Assembly: GCA_950295325.1 (NCBI GenBank)
Contig: OX485807.1
Coordinates: forward strand, 15,095,001 to 15,159,000
Source of the DNA: Polytrichum commune
Taxonomy: Eukaryota; Streptophyta; Polytrichopsida; Polytrichales; Polytrichaceae
Direction of reading: 5' to 3'
Length of the DNA stretch: 64,000 bases
Of the stretch, positions 36,912 through 53,078 are shown piece after piece (position 1 is the first letter of the stretch; each line of letters opens with the position of its first letter). The notes under the pieces are model-generated. The model searched no databases, was not told the DNA's origin, and worked only from the letters and a program-made list of their open reading frames with translations. Position numbers and translations under genes: made by a program.

Positions 36912-38253
36912 GAGTTAGAACCGAGCCTTGGGATGTCCTTATTATGTCCTTGTGTCGCAGAGGCCGGGTGGGAAGAGCCTGGGCTGCCTCACGATGAGCC
37001 TAGCAGCGTTTCTGCCTTCGGGCTATTACACATTTTGGGAGCTCGACTGCCGGGTCAAGCTTTTAGGGTTTCGCTTTTTGCTCACCTCTTCACTCTCGGC
37101 CACAAATGCGATCCGTCGCCATCTCCACTTGTTTGCAGCAAGTTGTCCTGTCGGCTCTACGGGAAGCCACCATAAGTCAGTTGTTAGTTAACTTCGGAAG
37201 CTCCTTTCAGCTGCAACCCGACACGACCCGAACCCGGTCCGCTGCGCGCACCTATTTCGCGGAAGCTTCGTAGAGCATACTTGAAGTCTTATTAAGTGAG
37301 ATTCGGTTGAGTCGATGCGGTGTTTAGCTCCTGGGTGTCGCACATGTTGTTTACGTTGTGTATGTGAGAATTGCTGTGACATTGGCAAGCAGCTGCCCGT
37401 GGAGCTTGGGTTAGGGGAGTTTTTTGCGCGCATCTTGCCTCATGGTCTTGAGGAATTTGATTGTAGTGGCCAGGGGTGATGGTAGTGATGAGGATCTGTG
37501 GAATATAAGGCGTGCAAAGCTGGAGGAATATACGTCATCTGGTTTCACTGGGTTTGGGGAATTGCGAGTGCAACCGAGGAAGCAATTAGCGTTCAAGACT
37601 AGGGTTTTGATTTTCTAGCGTTGAAAGGAACAGCGTAGGGGGAGGGGAGTAGTGGTCTATTCTCTGCTCTGCTCGTTCTTTCGTTGACTGGTTGCGGATC
37701 ATCCACCGAGAAAGATGATTGAAGGTTCTCCGGAGTCGCGTGGCATTGCGCATTCAATTGGATGATTCTTCCGGTGGGAGCACGTTTTTGACGACAGTGG
37801 TCATCCAAGCTTGCAAGGTACTGAGATTTACAGTCATGTGGGTATGTTGTTTGGGAAGACATATAAGGTTTTGTGAGAGAGGCATTCTGGTAGTAGGAGG
37901 CCAGCATTGAGAGTTGACCATAGCTGGTGAGGTGAGTAGGTGTATAGGAATCTGAATTTGTAATCTCTTTGTTGGTATTTGATAGTCTGATGGTTTTGAG
38001 AGTTACAGAGGTGTTCTCGCCCCAGTATTATGAGGTACTGAATTCTACAGTCATGTCGGCATCGTATGTGCTTGGGAACACATGAGATTTTGTGAGAGAT
38101 GTATTTGCCAGCCAACCGAAGGTCAGCATTGAGAGTTGATCATAGCTGGTGAGGTGAGTATGTGCATAAGAATCTGAATTTGTAATCTGGTGGTGGTTTG
38201 ATGGGTTGACGGGTTTCAGAATTACAGAGGTCTTTATCTCGCCCCCGAAGTCC
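36912..38253 (+). promoter_or_regulatory. GRIK kinase upstream region and 5' leader
   Basis: GC content rises sharply from 36912, with CG-rich stretches near 37220-37270, which marks the promoter and leader of the kinase gene. It contains a 58-codon ORF (ATG at 37442, stop before 37619) and a tandem duplication (37817-38025 and 38034-38248) whose second copy ends right before the start codon at 38254. Transcription start and any leader intron cannot be fixed by eye; AAGGTACTG at 37814 and GTGAGGTGAGTA at 37925 are possible donors. Confidence 0.5.
37817..38248 (+). repeat. Tandem duplication in the GRIK 5' leader
   Basis: Two units of about 210 bp share GGTACTGA, ACAGTCATGT, TTTTGTGAGAGA, GCATTGAGAGTTGA, CATAGCTGGTGAGGTGAGTA, GAATCTGAATTTGTAATCT, TTACAGAGGT and CTCGCCCC in order. 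Divergence is roughly one base in five, so it is not recent. Unit 2 ends immediately before the kinase start codon. Confidence 0.85.
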
Positions 38254-42714
<4,461 letters not shown>

Positions 42715-45037
42715 GAATGGTAGAGGGCATTGTTTTGTAGCTTTATTTCTATCAAGGCCATCTTGGGATTTATGGATGTACACTATTCAAATGTAAGTTT
42801 CTGGAGTGCATAACATGTAGATTTAATAGAGTTTGATACATTGGTTGGTCTCGCACTCACAGCTCAGTACATTTGAACACCTAACACAGTTTGAGTTGCC
42901 AGCAGATAATCTCCTACATCACTTCCAGCATTACATTCAGTAGTGTTGATGGAAGACCCATGGCTCTCGACTTATGGTCTTTTCATGTGTGCCAGGTTTA
43001 TTTTGGAGTGCATTCTGGCTCAGTATTTGAAGATACTGTCTTGAAGAGCACCATCAAAATGCCAACTGCAATTCTGTATGTAAAGCGTTTGGTCTACTCC
43101 AAGGTGACTTTTGATCAGCGTTCTACCATTTGGCCTCATTTGTGTAATTCTGTATTGTATTAATGTTTTTCAATCAGAAATTCAAGCGAAATTCAAATAT
43201 ATGGTAGCTAGTTGTTGTAGTAATGCCTAAGCTAGAGTAAGTATACTATTTCAAAGTAGAGAGGGTTAATCCTTTTGCGGATTGTGATCCTTTGCCTCCT
43301 CGGATGTGCAAGCTGAGCTTATTTGCATTTAGGTCTATCAAAAACTGTTATTTGTACTGAACTGATTTATGGGTCACAGCATTTTTGCCTACTAAAGCAT
43401 TTGTTACTGCTAGATACTCCCAATTCCCAAGATGTTGACAGTGTGTTTATTGGGAGGTGGTGGATGATATTCAAGCCCGATGATGAACTGCTGGCAGCCC
43501 AATTGTATGGGGTGTTTGTGCAACTCAATATGTTCATGTATATCTCATTCACACACATATGGAGAAATTTGTATTCAGATGCTGGTACAGTGAGTTTTTG
43601 AAGGGTCTGCTTAGCTCACAGAATATGGAGAAGAGAATGCTGTTGTCAGCAAGGCGGCCCATGTGGTTGCTGAGGTGGAAATTCACTTTCTTGACTTATT
43701 TTTCTCCAGGAAAGCTCCATGTCACAAGCGTGTGCATTACAGTGAAGGTGTTATCAGTTAGAGGAGATAAGGGTAAAAAACAAGCCCCAAGGGTGACTAT
43801 CGCTGTGGTTGATGACATTGCTATTTGTTGTTGATAGAGATTTTCATTGGATGTAAGGTAAGCTGTCCTATTACCGAGGGGTGCCCTTTTGTCAAGCTCT
43901 AGGCAAGAAATTCAAAAGTAAGGTCCTAGGTTCCCAAAGTTCTTAATGCAGTGAACTAATAAGGGAGGGGAGGTTCCGCAGTGACGTGGAGCCCATCTCC
44001 ATGAAGGAAATTTAGAGGCACTTACATGGGAGAGGCAAGTGCTAAAAATAAGAACACAATCTATTTAATTATGACAATGTAAGCATGGTCTCAAAGACTA
44101 CATAATTCCTTCCTATTCCTTTGATTGGTTGATATGGGACACTTTGTAAGGGTATTTAGAGAGAAGTTGATTAATGTGTAATCAGCTCATCAAGTGTCGA
44201 TTACAAGACACATGATGAGTGTCCAGATAAACTTAGAGGTAACAGATAGAGAAGATTTGATTCTAGGATAGGAGTTCTTGAATTCTAAAATGAGACCTTT
44301 TGAAATCTATCATAGCACACTCTAGCAGAATACTTTAAAAATTCACATCTAATTAAAAGTGATAAATCTAAAAATTAAAGATTGCAATAGATTTTTGTTC
44401 AGTTCCTATGGATGGGAAACAAATGCCAATGTGTATAAATAGCAAAAATTGCTCAAGATGTACTCCTGTAATAGGGCAGCTTAACTTGAGGGACTGGCTT
44501 TAGGTGTACCTAGGCCTTTATTCCCAGAGGTAACATTAGATTCTTCAGAACAATTTATAACCTGCATGTGAATAAAACATTTTGTGTTGCAGAAATTGGT
44601 TACCTAGTACATGATATGCTAAATGCTTTTTATGTAACTAAATGCTACATAACTAATCACTCATGAAATGAGAGGAAAATATTGTGTATATTTCCATACA
44701 TTTACATTATATACATGGAGCCGCCTCATACATGGAATTACTTTTAAAAGCAACAACGCAAATACCAACAGTGAGAAAAAAATTACAAATCAATTAATGT
44801 ACATGTAGAATGGGATGAAGCAGACAAGAGGAAGAAAGTTTCTATATAAGTCCTGTAAATATCAATGATTTAATGTGAGTGACAGAGAAATGAACCTACA
44901 GTCTAGTTGCTTGAAAATGACTTGTTCACCACGTGTGATGGTAGTTCATTGTGATTGGTGGATCATAGGGAGATTAAATACTAAAAAGATCATTACGATA
45001 ACTAATTTGGCCTTAATGAATTACAGTTAACTAGATA
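42715..45037. other. 3' flank of GRIK and gene-free DNA
   Basis: The first part should be 3' UTR; no polyadenylation signal was pinned down. Open frames near 43323-43834 match no family I know. The remainder is AT-rich with no recognised repeat. Confidence 0.45.
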
Positions 45038-45659
45038 CAGTAATCTCCCGCTTAAGTATGCACTTTGAATTGGAGTCGTTGGTGTGTGCTTTACTCACAT
45101 TGCTTTCTAGACTTTTTGATTTGATGAATTGCAATGGGAAACAGATGAAACTAGAGGTAACCCGCTTGACCGAAGCCCAATGATGTGAAATTATTGCAAA
45201 GTTGAGCAAGCCGAACGTGCTGAGCAAGCATGTGTTGGGGTGGGAATATGAAGTCAGTGAAGGTGTCATCCGGAAAGTTTGGGAAAATCGGGAGAACATA
45301 CTACAACGAAATCCAACTTATAAAGATATTTGTTGAATCTGAAAGTGCTACTGACTTCAAAGGCTTTGAAGCTCTACACATCATTGTCCTCGACATCAAT
45401 GACCAATTGCTTTGCTCCGATGTTTAAACGGAAGCTGGACAGATGTAGGATGAACTGTGACGATCATTTGAGACGTTTCAGCAAAATGTTAACAAATTGA
45501 CATTTAATGTCAAGCATAAAAAATTCATGCATTTGTGGCAAATGACTTTGCATGACATGTTCAAACAATAAAGTATGAACCCTAATTTTTGTCAAAAAAT
45601 TTGCGCACTTGATCAGAATGCGTACTTAAACGTGTGTGTACTTAAGTGCCAGATCACTG
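45038..45659 (+). mobile_element. pogo-like (Tc1/mariner superfamily) element remnant
   Basis: TA-flanked termini CAGTAATCTCCCGCTTAAGT (left) and the reverse complement CAGTGATCTGGCACTTAAGT (right) form an imperfect inverted repeat (20 of 26 positions match). An inner near-copy of GTACTTAA lies next to the right end. Inside, the plus-strand frame from about 45121 to 45335 encodes LTEAQ-stop-CEIIAKLSKP, then WEYEVSEGVIRKVWENRE and NILQRNP, the CENP-B/pogo-type helix-turn-helix. One in-frame TGA (45181), at a position where an Arg codon CGA would fit, breaks it. The catalytic part is absent, so this 622 bp copy is non-autonomous and internally deleted. Confidence 0.8.
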
Positions 45660-46862
45660 TAATTATTAAGCCATATAGGGTTTAAGTAACCTGGAATAGT
45701 GCTGATATAAATAAAATAGCCTGATCGATTATCAAATGCCTCAGAAATAGAGTGGAAGATGTATTGACAAAATCACAAGTGACATTTTTGGTTTCATGGG
45801 CTTGCCCAGATTCATCTATTTATGAAGGTGCGACGATGACAAGTTCCATGATGTGATGCACATCAATTTTAAATAGGGCAATTGCACACATGGAATTGCT
45901 ATAATTCCTTCCCACATTCCACTTGGGTATAGGGGTGGTATTTAGTTACTTTTCGACATTACACACCTATATTTGATTGGTGTGTGGTTAGGTGAGGATA
46001 AAAAAACAACCAGCACAAAGTCACATGTTTGAAAGAGAGTGGACTGTGTCTTCAAGTTTTTTTACCTACTCTACACTCGATAGTGAACACAAATGGTAGG
46101 ATTAGTGTATTCAAGGGAGGAGTTAAAATAACATGCACTTCTGATAATCATAACAAAATCAGAGGGGGTCCAGTTTTGACTCTGGTTTTTGTTGATGTTT
46201 AAGCATAGATTGCTAATGCAGCACAAATGTGAATATGTAAATCTGTTCAATAGAAGTTGGAGAACCAACTGAATAACACCCGCACACTACATGTGCTCGG
46301 AGCAAGGAGGGTTCCTGCTGAACAGACCTAGGAGTCCCAAGTTTAATTAAGTGACAGCCACATTGAACTCATCAATTCACAGCAAATATCTCAGAATGGT
46401 AGAGAAAATATGATGAGATAGTCATGCATAGGAGTTTTCCCTGCTTTAGGCAACACATTCTTGATGCTTGTGGGTAATTCTAAGGAACCAAGAGAAGTTT
46501 GGACATCTATAAATCTCTAGCAATCCTGAAGTTTTATTGTGAAGAGGAAACTAGATTGAATGGGATCAGAATATGTATCACAATTGAAGCAGAAATCTCG
46601 CTATGTTATAACATGTAGCTATGGAAGGTTTACTCGAGCTGATCAGAAATGCCATGCTGTGCTGTCCATCCAACAATGGCATGTAAGCATCGAGCCTTCA
46701 ATCTTTTGAGGTTTGTTCTGGTGCCTGAATTGCATGTATAGTGAGAAGCCGTAGTTGGTGGTACTCACCTTGCATTTATACATCTTGGAGCTTTGGGCAA
46801 CGAGACAGAGTGGTTTTCTGCCAGGTAGAATTTGACAAGTAGAAAGGCTGCCAATGTGAGGT
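45660..46862. other. Gene-free spacer with an inverted repeat R fragment
   Basis: Around 45950-46110 lie blocks of repeat R in reverse orientation (AGTTACTTTTC, ACACCTATATTTGATTGGT, GTTAGGTGAGGAT). The last few hundred bases before 46863 hold the 3' UTR of the minus-strand gene. Nothing else recognised. Confidence 0.45.
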
Positions 46863-49331
46863 TTAAGTTTCATTTTCCGGGTTCAACTTTGATAAACGCA
46901 AGCACTCGCGCTGCAAATCAGACAACATTTCTCGAATAATCCTTTCTGTGACACCGCGGATGTAACCGTTTAGAGGCCAAGGAGGGATGATGGCAGGTTC
47001 CACAACTTGCTGAAAATTCACCCATGATCCAGACGGCACATCTGAGTTTGGCAGCTCTCTATCACTGTCTGTGGCACCAATTGAATTTTCGCTTGCGAGC
47101 CTGGGCTCTATTTTCCATGACCCTGAGAACTTCTTCATCATCCCTTGTTTCGTCATATCAAACACCAACTGCAACAGAGTCCACGTTGCGAAATAATGTT
47201 AATCCCATGTTTCATCAAAAGTGTCAAACTCCTACTTAGTCCTCAGACCAAGGGATTTTGATGACGTGTCTATTCCTGACTGGATACAGCGAGGCACATT
47301 GTCACCTGTGATTGATGCTCGCTATAGCCTGACCACTACGTCCAGTAAAGGACACGTGTTGTCCTGCCATCGCCTGTAGTAGGCACCCTATGGCCCGTGG
47401 CAGGGCTCCTTGCTTCCATAATGAGCAGGTGTGCAAATCATAAATGGCTTGAGATAGTTGGTTTCAAGAATGTCATATATTCATGACACTTTGTTACTCC
47501 TAATTACAGGAATTGAACCTTATTATTCCATTTCTGATGGCTTCTGCTGGTTGATTAGCGCTGAACTTGTCTCATTGCTTGTGGGCACATATTCATTTCA
47601 TGATAATAATGCTCATGACCCAATTTTGATCCACTGCCCTACATATTCTGCCAATCTGCCTATTTCTGATATTATTGAATTGGTTTTCTCGTATAGCTTC
47701 ACAATCTGTTCTTGCAAACGTATCCATAGGATCTATTAGCAGCCCTTCGTTACCATTACAAGACTTCACAAATTATAGTAAGTTGCAGAAAAGTGCAACA
47801 TATGGGTTTAGCGAGAAACTCACTGAGCATTCACGCCGGTTTTGTTCCACAATCACTCGTGTCGAGAATGTCCCTGACAGCATGAGAAACCGCCACCGAC
47901 CTAGCTGCTCGACTTCCACCAGCTGCCGGTTGCCATCATCCTCTAGCACCTTTCGGAATACTACTTCCTGCCACATCCATAGCCATGCCTTCAATTCAGC
48001 ATGTGCTGATTATCTTCCATATGAATAAATGGGAGTGTCGAGCACCATGGGGAGAATGCACAACTGCAAACTAACTCAAAGCAGTGACAAGACCCAGACC
48101 ACAAACAGTGAAAATTATCAATTTCTCACAAAGCCATGCCTTCATGCTCATTTTCGGTACATATAAATGCAAGCGTCCTGCACCATGGGAAGACCAAAAA
48201 TAGGGGAGAATATAGACCTCCAAACTAGCTCGAAACAACAACAAAACCCACACAAAAAACATTGAATATCCATGCCTTCAATTCAGCACATGCTTATCTT
48301 CCATATAAGTGGATGTGGGTGTCCAGCACCAAGGAGAGACCAAAAATTGGGGAGAATCCACAACTGCAAACTAGCATGAAATAATGACAAAGACCCACAC
48401 CAAGAACAGTTAAGCTGATCTCTCCCCCACAAGCCATAGCCATGCCTTCAGCTCATCAGCAAATGCTGCCTATCTTCCGTATGAATAATTGCGAGTGTCC
48501 AGCACCATGAAGGGATAAAAAATTGGTTCCACAACTGCAAAGACCCAGACCAAAACCATTGAATAGCCATGCCTTCAATTCAGCACATGCATATCTTCCG
48601 CACATGCAAATGTTCAGCACCATGGGAAAATAATTGGGACACCTGCAATCCAGCTCGAAAGAACGCCAAGACCCAGACCAAAGACGGTGAAGCTGACCAC
48701 TAATTCCTCACAAGCCATCACCATACCTTCAATTCATTAGCATATGCTCATTATCTTCCATATGCATAAATGCGAGTGTCCAGCACCATGGGGAGACCAA
48801 AAATTGGGGAGAGTCAATGACAAAGACCCAGACCAAAAACAATGAAGCTGATTACTCCCTCAAAAACCATAGCCATCCCTTCACTTGAGCATCTGCTGCC
48901 TAATTTCCGTATGAATAAATGCGAGTGTTGAGCACCATGGGAGAGAACTGGGAAGAGTCAACCACAAATACCCAAACCAAAAAAAACTGAAGCTGATCAC
49001 TTCCTTCCTCACAAGTCCCGATCGCAATTCAACCCCAAATAAAATTTTGGCTGAGCCCAAAGAACAGAGGATGGCATGTCCAGCTGACCTTGATGTTCTT
49101 GAAGACGCGGCGGTTGTTTGGATCGGTGATGATGTTGTAGACGCCGTCTGGAGGCAATGCGACCGAGAAGCGGGCATCAATCTGGCAGAAACTTCCCTTG
49201 GGCTGCGTCACCTTCATCACGGGAGGCTCGTGCACGAAATCGTCCGTGGCGACCCACGCCTCATCGTCCAACACCGACTTGCCATCGTCCTCCACTCCGT
49301 CCAGCGCCCTCGCTACTTCCGTCGTTTCCAT
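46863..49331 (-). CDS. START-like (SRPBCC) protein, DUF220-like, 3 exons
   Basis: Coding exons on the minus strand: 49331-49089, 47967-47824 and 47168-46863, with GT-AG introns, giving 230 residues. Exon 1 has FSVALPPDGVYNIITDPNNR and VFKNIK; exon 2 EVVFRKVLEDDG, VEVEQ and WRFLMLSGTFST; exon 3 KQGMMKKFSGSWKIEP, VNFQQVVEPAIIPPWPLNG and YIRGVTERIIREMLSDL. The pattern is that of plant START-like/polyketide-cyclase folds annotated as DUF220 or COQ10-like, which are small lipid-binding domains of unknown function. Exon 2 ends at a strong GTGAGT donor; without splicing there the conserved core would be broken. The start is the first in-frame ATG. No signal peptide is obvious. The family name is from memory. 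Confidence 0.8.
47985..49010. repeat. Tandem array filling intron 1 of the START-like gene
   Basis: Seven diverged units of about 115-185 bp share CATGCCTTCAATTCAGCA, TATCTTCCATATGAATAAAT, GAGTGTCCAGCACCATGG, AAAATTGGGGAGA, CAACTGCAAACTAGC and AAGACCCAGACCA. Copies of GTCCAGCACCATGG-like sequence are near 48040, 48180, 48325, 48500, 48612, 48780 and 48930. The array lies wholly within the intron and stops just before exon 2. Confidence 0.8.
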
Positions 49332-49556
49332 TCCTAACAACTCCCCCAACCCCTCTCCAATTCTCCAAATTCTCGAGTAACTACTTCCCTACGTTGCGCA
49401 GAGATCGATGAGGCCGGAGCCTTGCACGAAATTCGACGGCGAAACCCTCCAATGCTCTTCGGTAAAATCCTCGGCGCCCATTCGGAATGCGTTCCCAGAG
49501 CTACAATAGCCAGGAGATGATTCGGTGTAGTCATGGATTCGGCCAGCGGGGAAGTG

Positions 49557-49565
49557 ACACGTGGC
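49557..49565. promoter_or_regulatory. ABRE/G-box (ACACGTGGC)
   Basis: A textbook abscisic-acid response element with CACGTG core lies 227 bp upstream of the START-like gene's start codon (minus strand). It is a motif match only, but position and context are those expected of a functional element. Confidence 0.4.
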
Positions 49566-49889
49566 ACCCACCGCAGTACTTTTTACAACGCCAGCACTAC
49601 AGAAGGTACCTTAAGTACATGAAAGTTATTCCGTTCGCTTTTGTTTTTCTCCAACTCCAACCGGTAATGAAACTCGTTTTCCATCACACCGAATGGAGTG
49701 GTTAGCAGTTCAATTACTGGCCATATCTCGTCTCTCTACTTGATGGAAAACTAGCTAAGTGGTCAAATGTTTCCTGTGTTCGAAAAGAAACTTGTTTTAC
49801 ATTACTATATTTATGATGAAGCTCGACAAAAACTGGGTTAAAAGCGGACCACCCTTGATTTAGTTATGTTAATTGGAAGTGCATGTTTG

Positions 49890-50110
49890 TTGATCTTTAA
49901 TTGGATAGATAGGTCCTTCCAATTGTGTTCTCTATCGAGTGCACGATACTGAATAATCTTTTAAAGAAAGTCCAATCTCTTATGAACATGTGTCTTTATA
50001 GTGTCTATTTTCTGATCCTCGCCTAACCAATCAAATATAGGTGTCCGATTATGAAAAGTAAATGAACGATACATGCATACCTTAGGTGAGTTAGTGAGTT
50101 GAAGCATGAA
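49890..50110 (+). repeat. Dispersed repeat R, copy 5
   Basis: Shares AGTCCAATCTCTTATGAACA, TGTGTCTTTATAGTGTCTATT, AACCAATCAAATATAGGTGT and GAAAAGTAAATGAACGAT, the longest conservation within the family (closest to 16290-16500). Confidence 0.6.
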
Positions 50111-50375
50111 GAATCTTGCCCACCCAATGACTATTTGAGTTATGATGTGTAAATGGTTATAAAAGGTAGATGGGTCTTGAATAGTCCCCCCCCTCCATGA
50201 CTAGCCTAGTTCTTCAAGGATGTGAACCACAAGGTTGATTAGTATGAGATGGTTTGCAAATCTAAAATGAGGCCGTAGTGACTTCCCTTCCAATTTTGGG
50301 AGTTCATATGAATGTCTTATTCATTGTCAAAGTGAAGATTCTTGTGCTCATTATATGGCTATGTAGGTTCCCCCA

Positions 50376-50545
50376 GTTATGCTGATTGTTGAACCTTAAA
50401 TGGTTAACATTTTTGGAGCATATAGTCCAATCTTTTTGAAAAAAATGTGTTTTTGGTGTCTATTCTTGGATGCACAACACTCAAAATTTGGGTGTTCAAT
50501 TAAGAAAAGTAACTGAACTAGACATACCTACCTTAAAACCTTATT
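50376..50545 (+). repeat. Dispersed repeat R, copy 6
   Basis: Shares TATGCTGATTGTTGAACCTT, AGCATATAGTCCAATCTTTT, GTGTTTTTGGTGTCTATTCTT and AAGAAAAGTAACTGAACTAG with the family. Two copies thus lie within 700 bp in the same orientation. Confidence 0.6.
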
Positions 50546-52086
50546 ATGGGCACTTCTAGCTCCCACATACATGTTTGGGACATCATAGTAGACTGGAAGT
50601 TGTCTCATCAAGTTAGCTATTGTTAATTAAGGAGATCATCATGTTCAAGTTTCAAACTTAGGATTGGGGTACATTATAACATGTGAAAATGAAGATTTTC
50701 TTTCCCCTTTAAACCATCACATTGGTCCTCTCAATTATATGAACTATCGTAGGGGTTATCTACTTCATCTTTCCTAGTGCTGGAGTGTAGTTTCCACGTG
50801 TGATTCAAGATGGTCTCAACCAATGCAAAAATGACATGTGGCAACAACTCAGGGGAGTTTGTATTTCTTTATGTTGAAATAGAGAAACCTCTACAGCATG
50901 AAATCTAGGCAGGTGTCTATATTCAAGCTCGTCCCATCATGCTTGCACTTTTGCAAGGCTTTCGAAGTCTAGCTTTTGTTGTGTGTCACCAAAACTTTGG
51001 GTGAAGATTTTTGGGTTTCTTTTCAAGTTGGCAGATTTTGGCGATGCATGTGGGAGAAAGTTGTTATTATCAATCCAAAAGTGCTACACACTCGCCATCT
51101 TCATGTCCTCGAGTGTTTTTATTATAGTTTAAAAAGTGCCTTGAGTAAATTTTGGACATTCATGGCACCTCTTTAAAGATATAATTTGGATGCCACGCAA
51201 TAATTGAAGAATATCCAAAGGCACATACTTAGAGTAATATGTGGGTCTTGTTCCGATTGGGATCACAAGTGTAGTAATAGAATCATGCAGTTGAATACAA
51301 AGTATGTGACTTGGATCCAAGATGATCCTAAATTATCACATGATAGTGGAGCGGTACCCATTTATGAATGGAGTGGTTGGTGGTTTGATTCCCACTGTGA
51401 AATTTTTTATCTACTTGATGGGGGAAAAAAAAAAACTAGCTAAGTAGATAGGAAGCCAAGGACCACCCACTCCAAGGTAAGCAATAAACCCCACCTTGCA
51501 CCAAGAGGGTTCTTGAGCAGGGTAGGACCAACGGGCTTAAATTCACGTTGGATTGCATGACATTGGTTATTTATTTATTTATTTATGTGACTTGTCATGA
51601 TCGAGAACATTAACCTTCTTCCTAATGATTGGATGACCAATATGACCATACAAATTTCTTGAGACTAATAAGCTATTGAGATATCCGAACTATCTAGTCC
51701 TATTGGTCGTCCAACCAATAGAAAGAAAGCTAAGGTTTGTTTATTGGTTCCAAATTGTGTCACATCTTCTAGTTGTCAAAGTCTATGATAGAGAGTATAT
51801 CGAAAACCATGTTATATGAAATCCATGGGAGGGGGAGGAGGCTACTAACGTTTGACGTATTATGATCATTTGAAGCATTGTTAACTAACATGACCTCGGA
51901 TTCGATATTACAACTAATATACAACCACCCGACACACTAACACTAGACATATTAATTTCATCTAGCAAATCACACTCTACACTAAGAACCTTTATATCAT
52001 GACTCAAGACAATTGGATTGCCAGATACATTCCCATGGGGAGGAGCCTAACTTCTAAGGGTATGGATAGCTGTAGCCAAAGCACTA
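50546..52086. other. Gene-free, no feature recognised
   Basis: A short open frame near 50976-51176 (FWVSFQVGRFWRCMW) matches nothing I know. A (TTTA)n tract lies near 51566-51586. No other signal. Confidence 0.45.
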
Positions 52087-52472
52087 CACTAAATATGATA
52101 TTTAGTGTCATATCGTATTTTATGTCACTATGGTAATTATTTGGACGACACTTCTTATGAATAAGTATAGAAATACTATCACGGATGATGGATGAGTTCA
52201 TCTGTTGGCCGAAACACTATATTTTCTTGTCAACAACTTGTGATTAATCATTGTCATGGATGATTGAAATTTGGATGGAAAATCATTTGGTAAGTGATAG
52301 TAATTGCAACATTGTAAATCTATAACCCCCCCTCAAATTTAAAAAAATAAAAATACAAGGAATGACAAATAATGTTGGGTTAATATTTAGTGTTGGTGGC
52401 ACTATGCCGTGGTTTGCAATTAGTATTGAGCAAGACAATTAGAATTGGTGACACTAAATATCGTATGTAGTG
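52087..52472. mobile_element. MITE family B, complete copy
   Basis: A 386 bp element with ends CACTAAATATGATATTTAGTG and, inverted at the right, CACTACATACGATATTTAGTG, each flanked by TA. As in family A, each terminus is itself palindromic. The interior (AGTGATAGTAATTGCAACAT, AATGTTGGGTTAA, AGTGTTGGTGGCACTA) recurs at 5390-5660. No ORF. It is distinct inside from family A but has the same ends, so both may be moved by one transposase. Confidence 0.75.
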
Positions 52473-52670
52473 TAGTATACTTAAAGTTGGCATTTGATAA
52501 TAAAGAAACAAGTAAGAACAAGTAAGAACTCTCAATGATATATGTCATGCTTGATACACTCTAATTAGTGCAACTTTGAAAAAAAGATATTCTTCTAACA
52601 CTGTTGTTTCACTCTCAAAGGATGAGGGGTTACATGATATTCAAGCCCATAGTGTTATTGTACCTCTGCA

Positions 52671-53078
52671 TCATTTGAACCCACCCAATCCACCACATAC
52701 CACTATCAACTCCTTGGAACCTTGAAGCTTGGGTGTTGTTCTTGAAAGGTCTCCCTTTGTTGCGTTTCTTGGCAACTTTGATTGTCGAAGATATTTTAGT
52801 TGAATTTTTGGACACAAAAAAATGTGCCCACAATAAATCCCAATTCCGACCAATATGGCAGTGGGCGAGGAGGAGGCGTTCATGTAGTCGTCAATGTTAA
52901 TGCAATAGATTGAATTCTCAACTCGGGTAAGCATGCCCTTGGACAAAAATGGGTTGGCATTAAGTTGAGAAACCAAAGAGGCCTTGAAGATTTGATGTTT
53001 GTCATACTCCACCATCAGCATAACTTTCATAATTGCAGTATTGGATTCTCCAGACACTTCCTCACAATCCAACATATT
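52671..53078 (-). CDS. Unrecognised ORF, possibly a mobile-element remnant
   Basis: An open minus-strand frame (ATG at 53075, 134 residues) whose reading continues upstream to about 53150 without a stop, for roughly 160 codons. Segments such as SLVSQLNANPFLSKG and VENSIYCINIDDYMNA read like a protein, with alternating polar and hydrophobic residues, and lie between stretches of MITE-derived DNA. I do not recognise the family and no start upstream is certain. It is either a degraded transposon-encoded protein or a chance open frame. Confidence 0.3.
   Translation of the reverse strand, partial: NMLDCEEVSGESNTAIMKVMLMVEYDKHQIFKASLVSQLNANPFLSKGMLTRVENSIYCINIDDYMNASSSPTAILVGIGIYCGHIFLCPKIQLKYLRQSKLPRNATKGDLSRTTPKLQGSKELIVVCGGLGGFK

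Noticed and set aside
45230-45427. 65-codon plus-strand ORF inside the pogo-like element
   Set aside because: It is out of frame with the helix-turn-helix segment. Only a decayed continuation of the transposase might lie in it, so it was not called as a gene.
46643-46873. Minus-strand ORF overlapping the end of the START-like gene
   Set aside because: It overlaps the last exon in a different frame and extends into the 3' UTR; no family motif.
47458-47739. 93-codon plus-strand ORF
   Set aside because: It lies antisense within intron 2 of the START-like gene, has no motif and its composition is that of AT-rich DNA.
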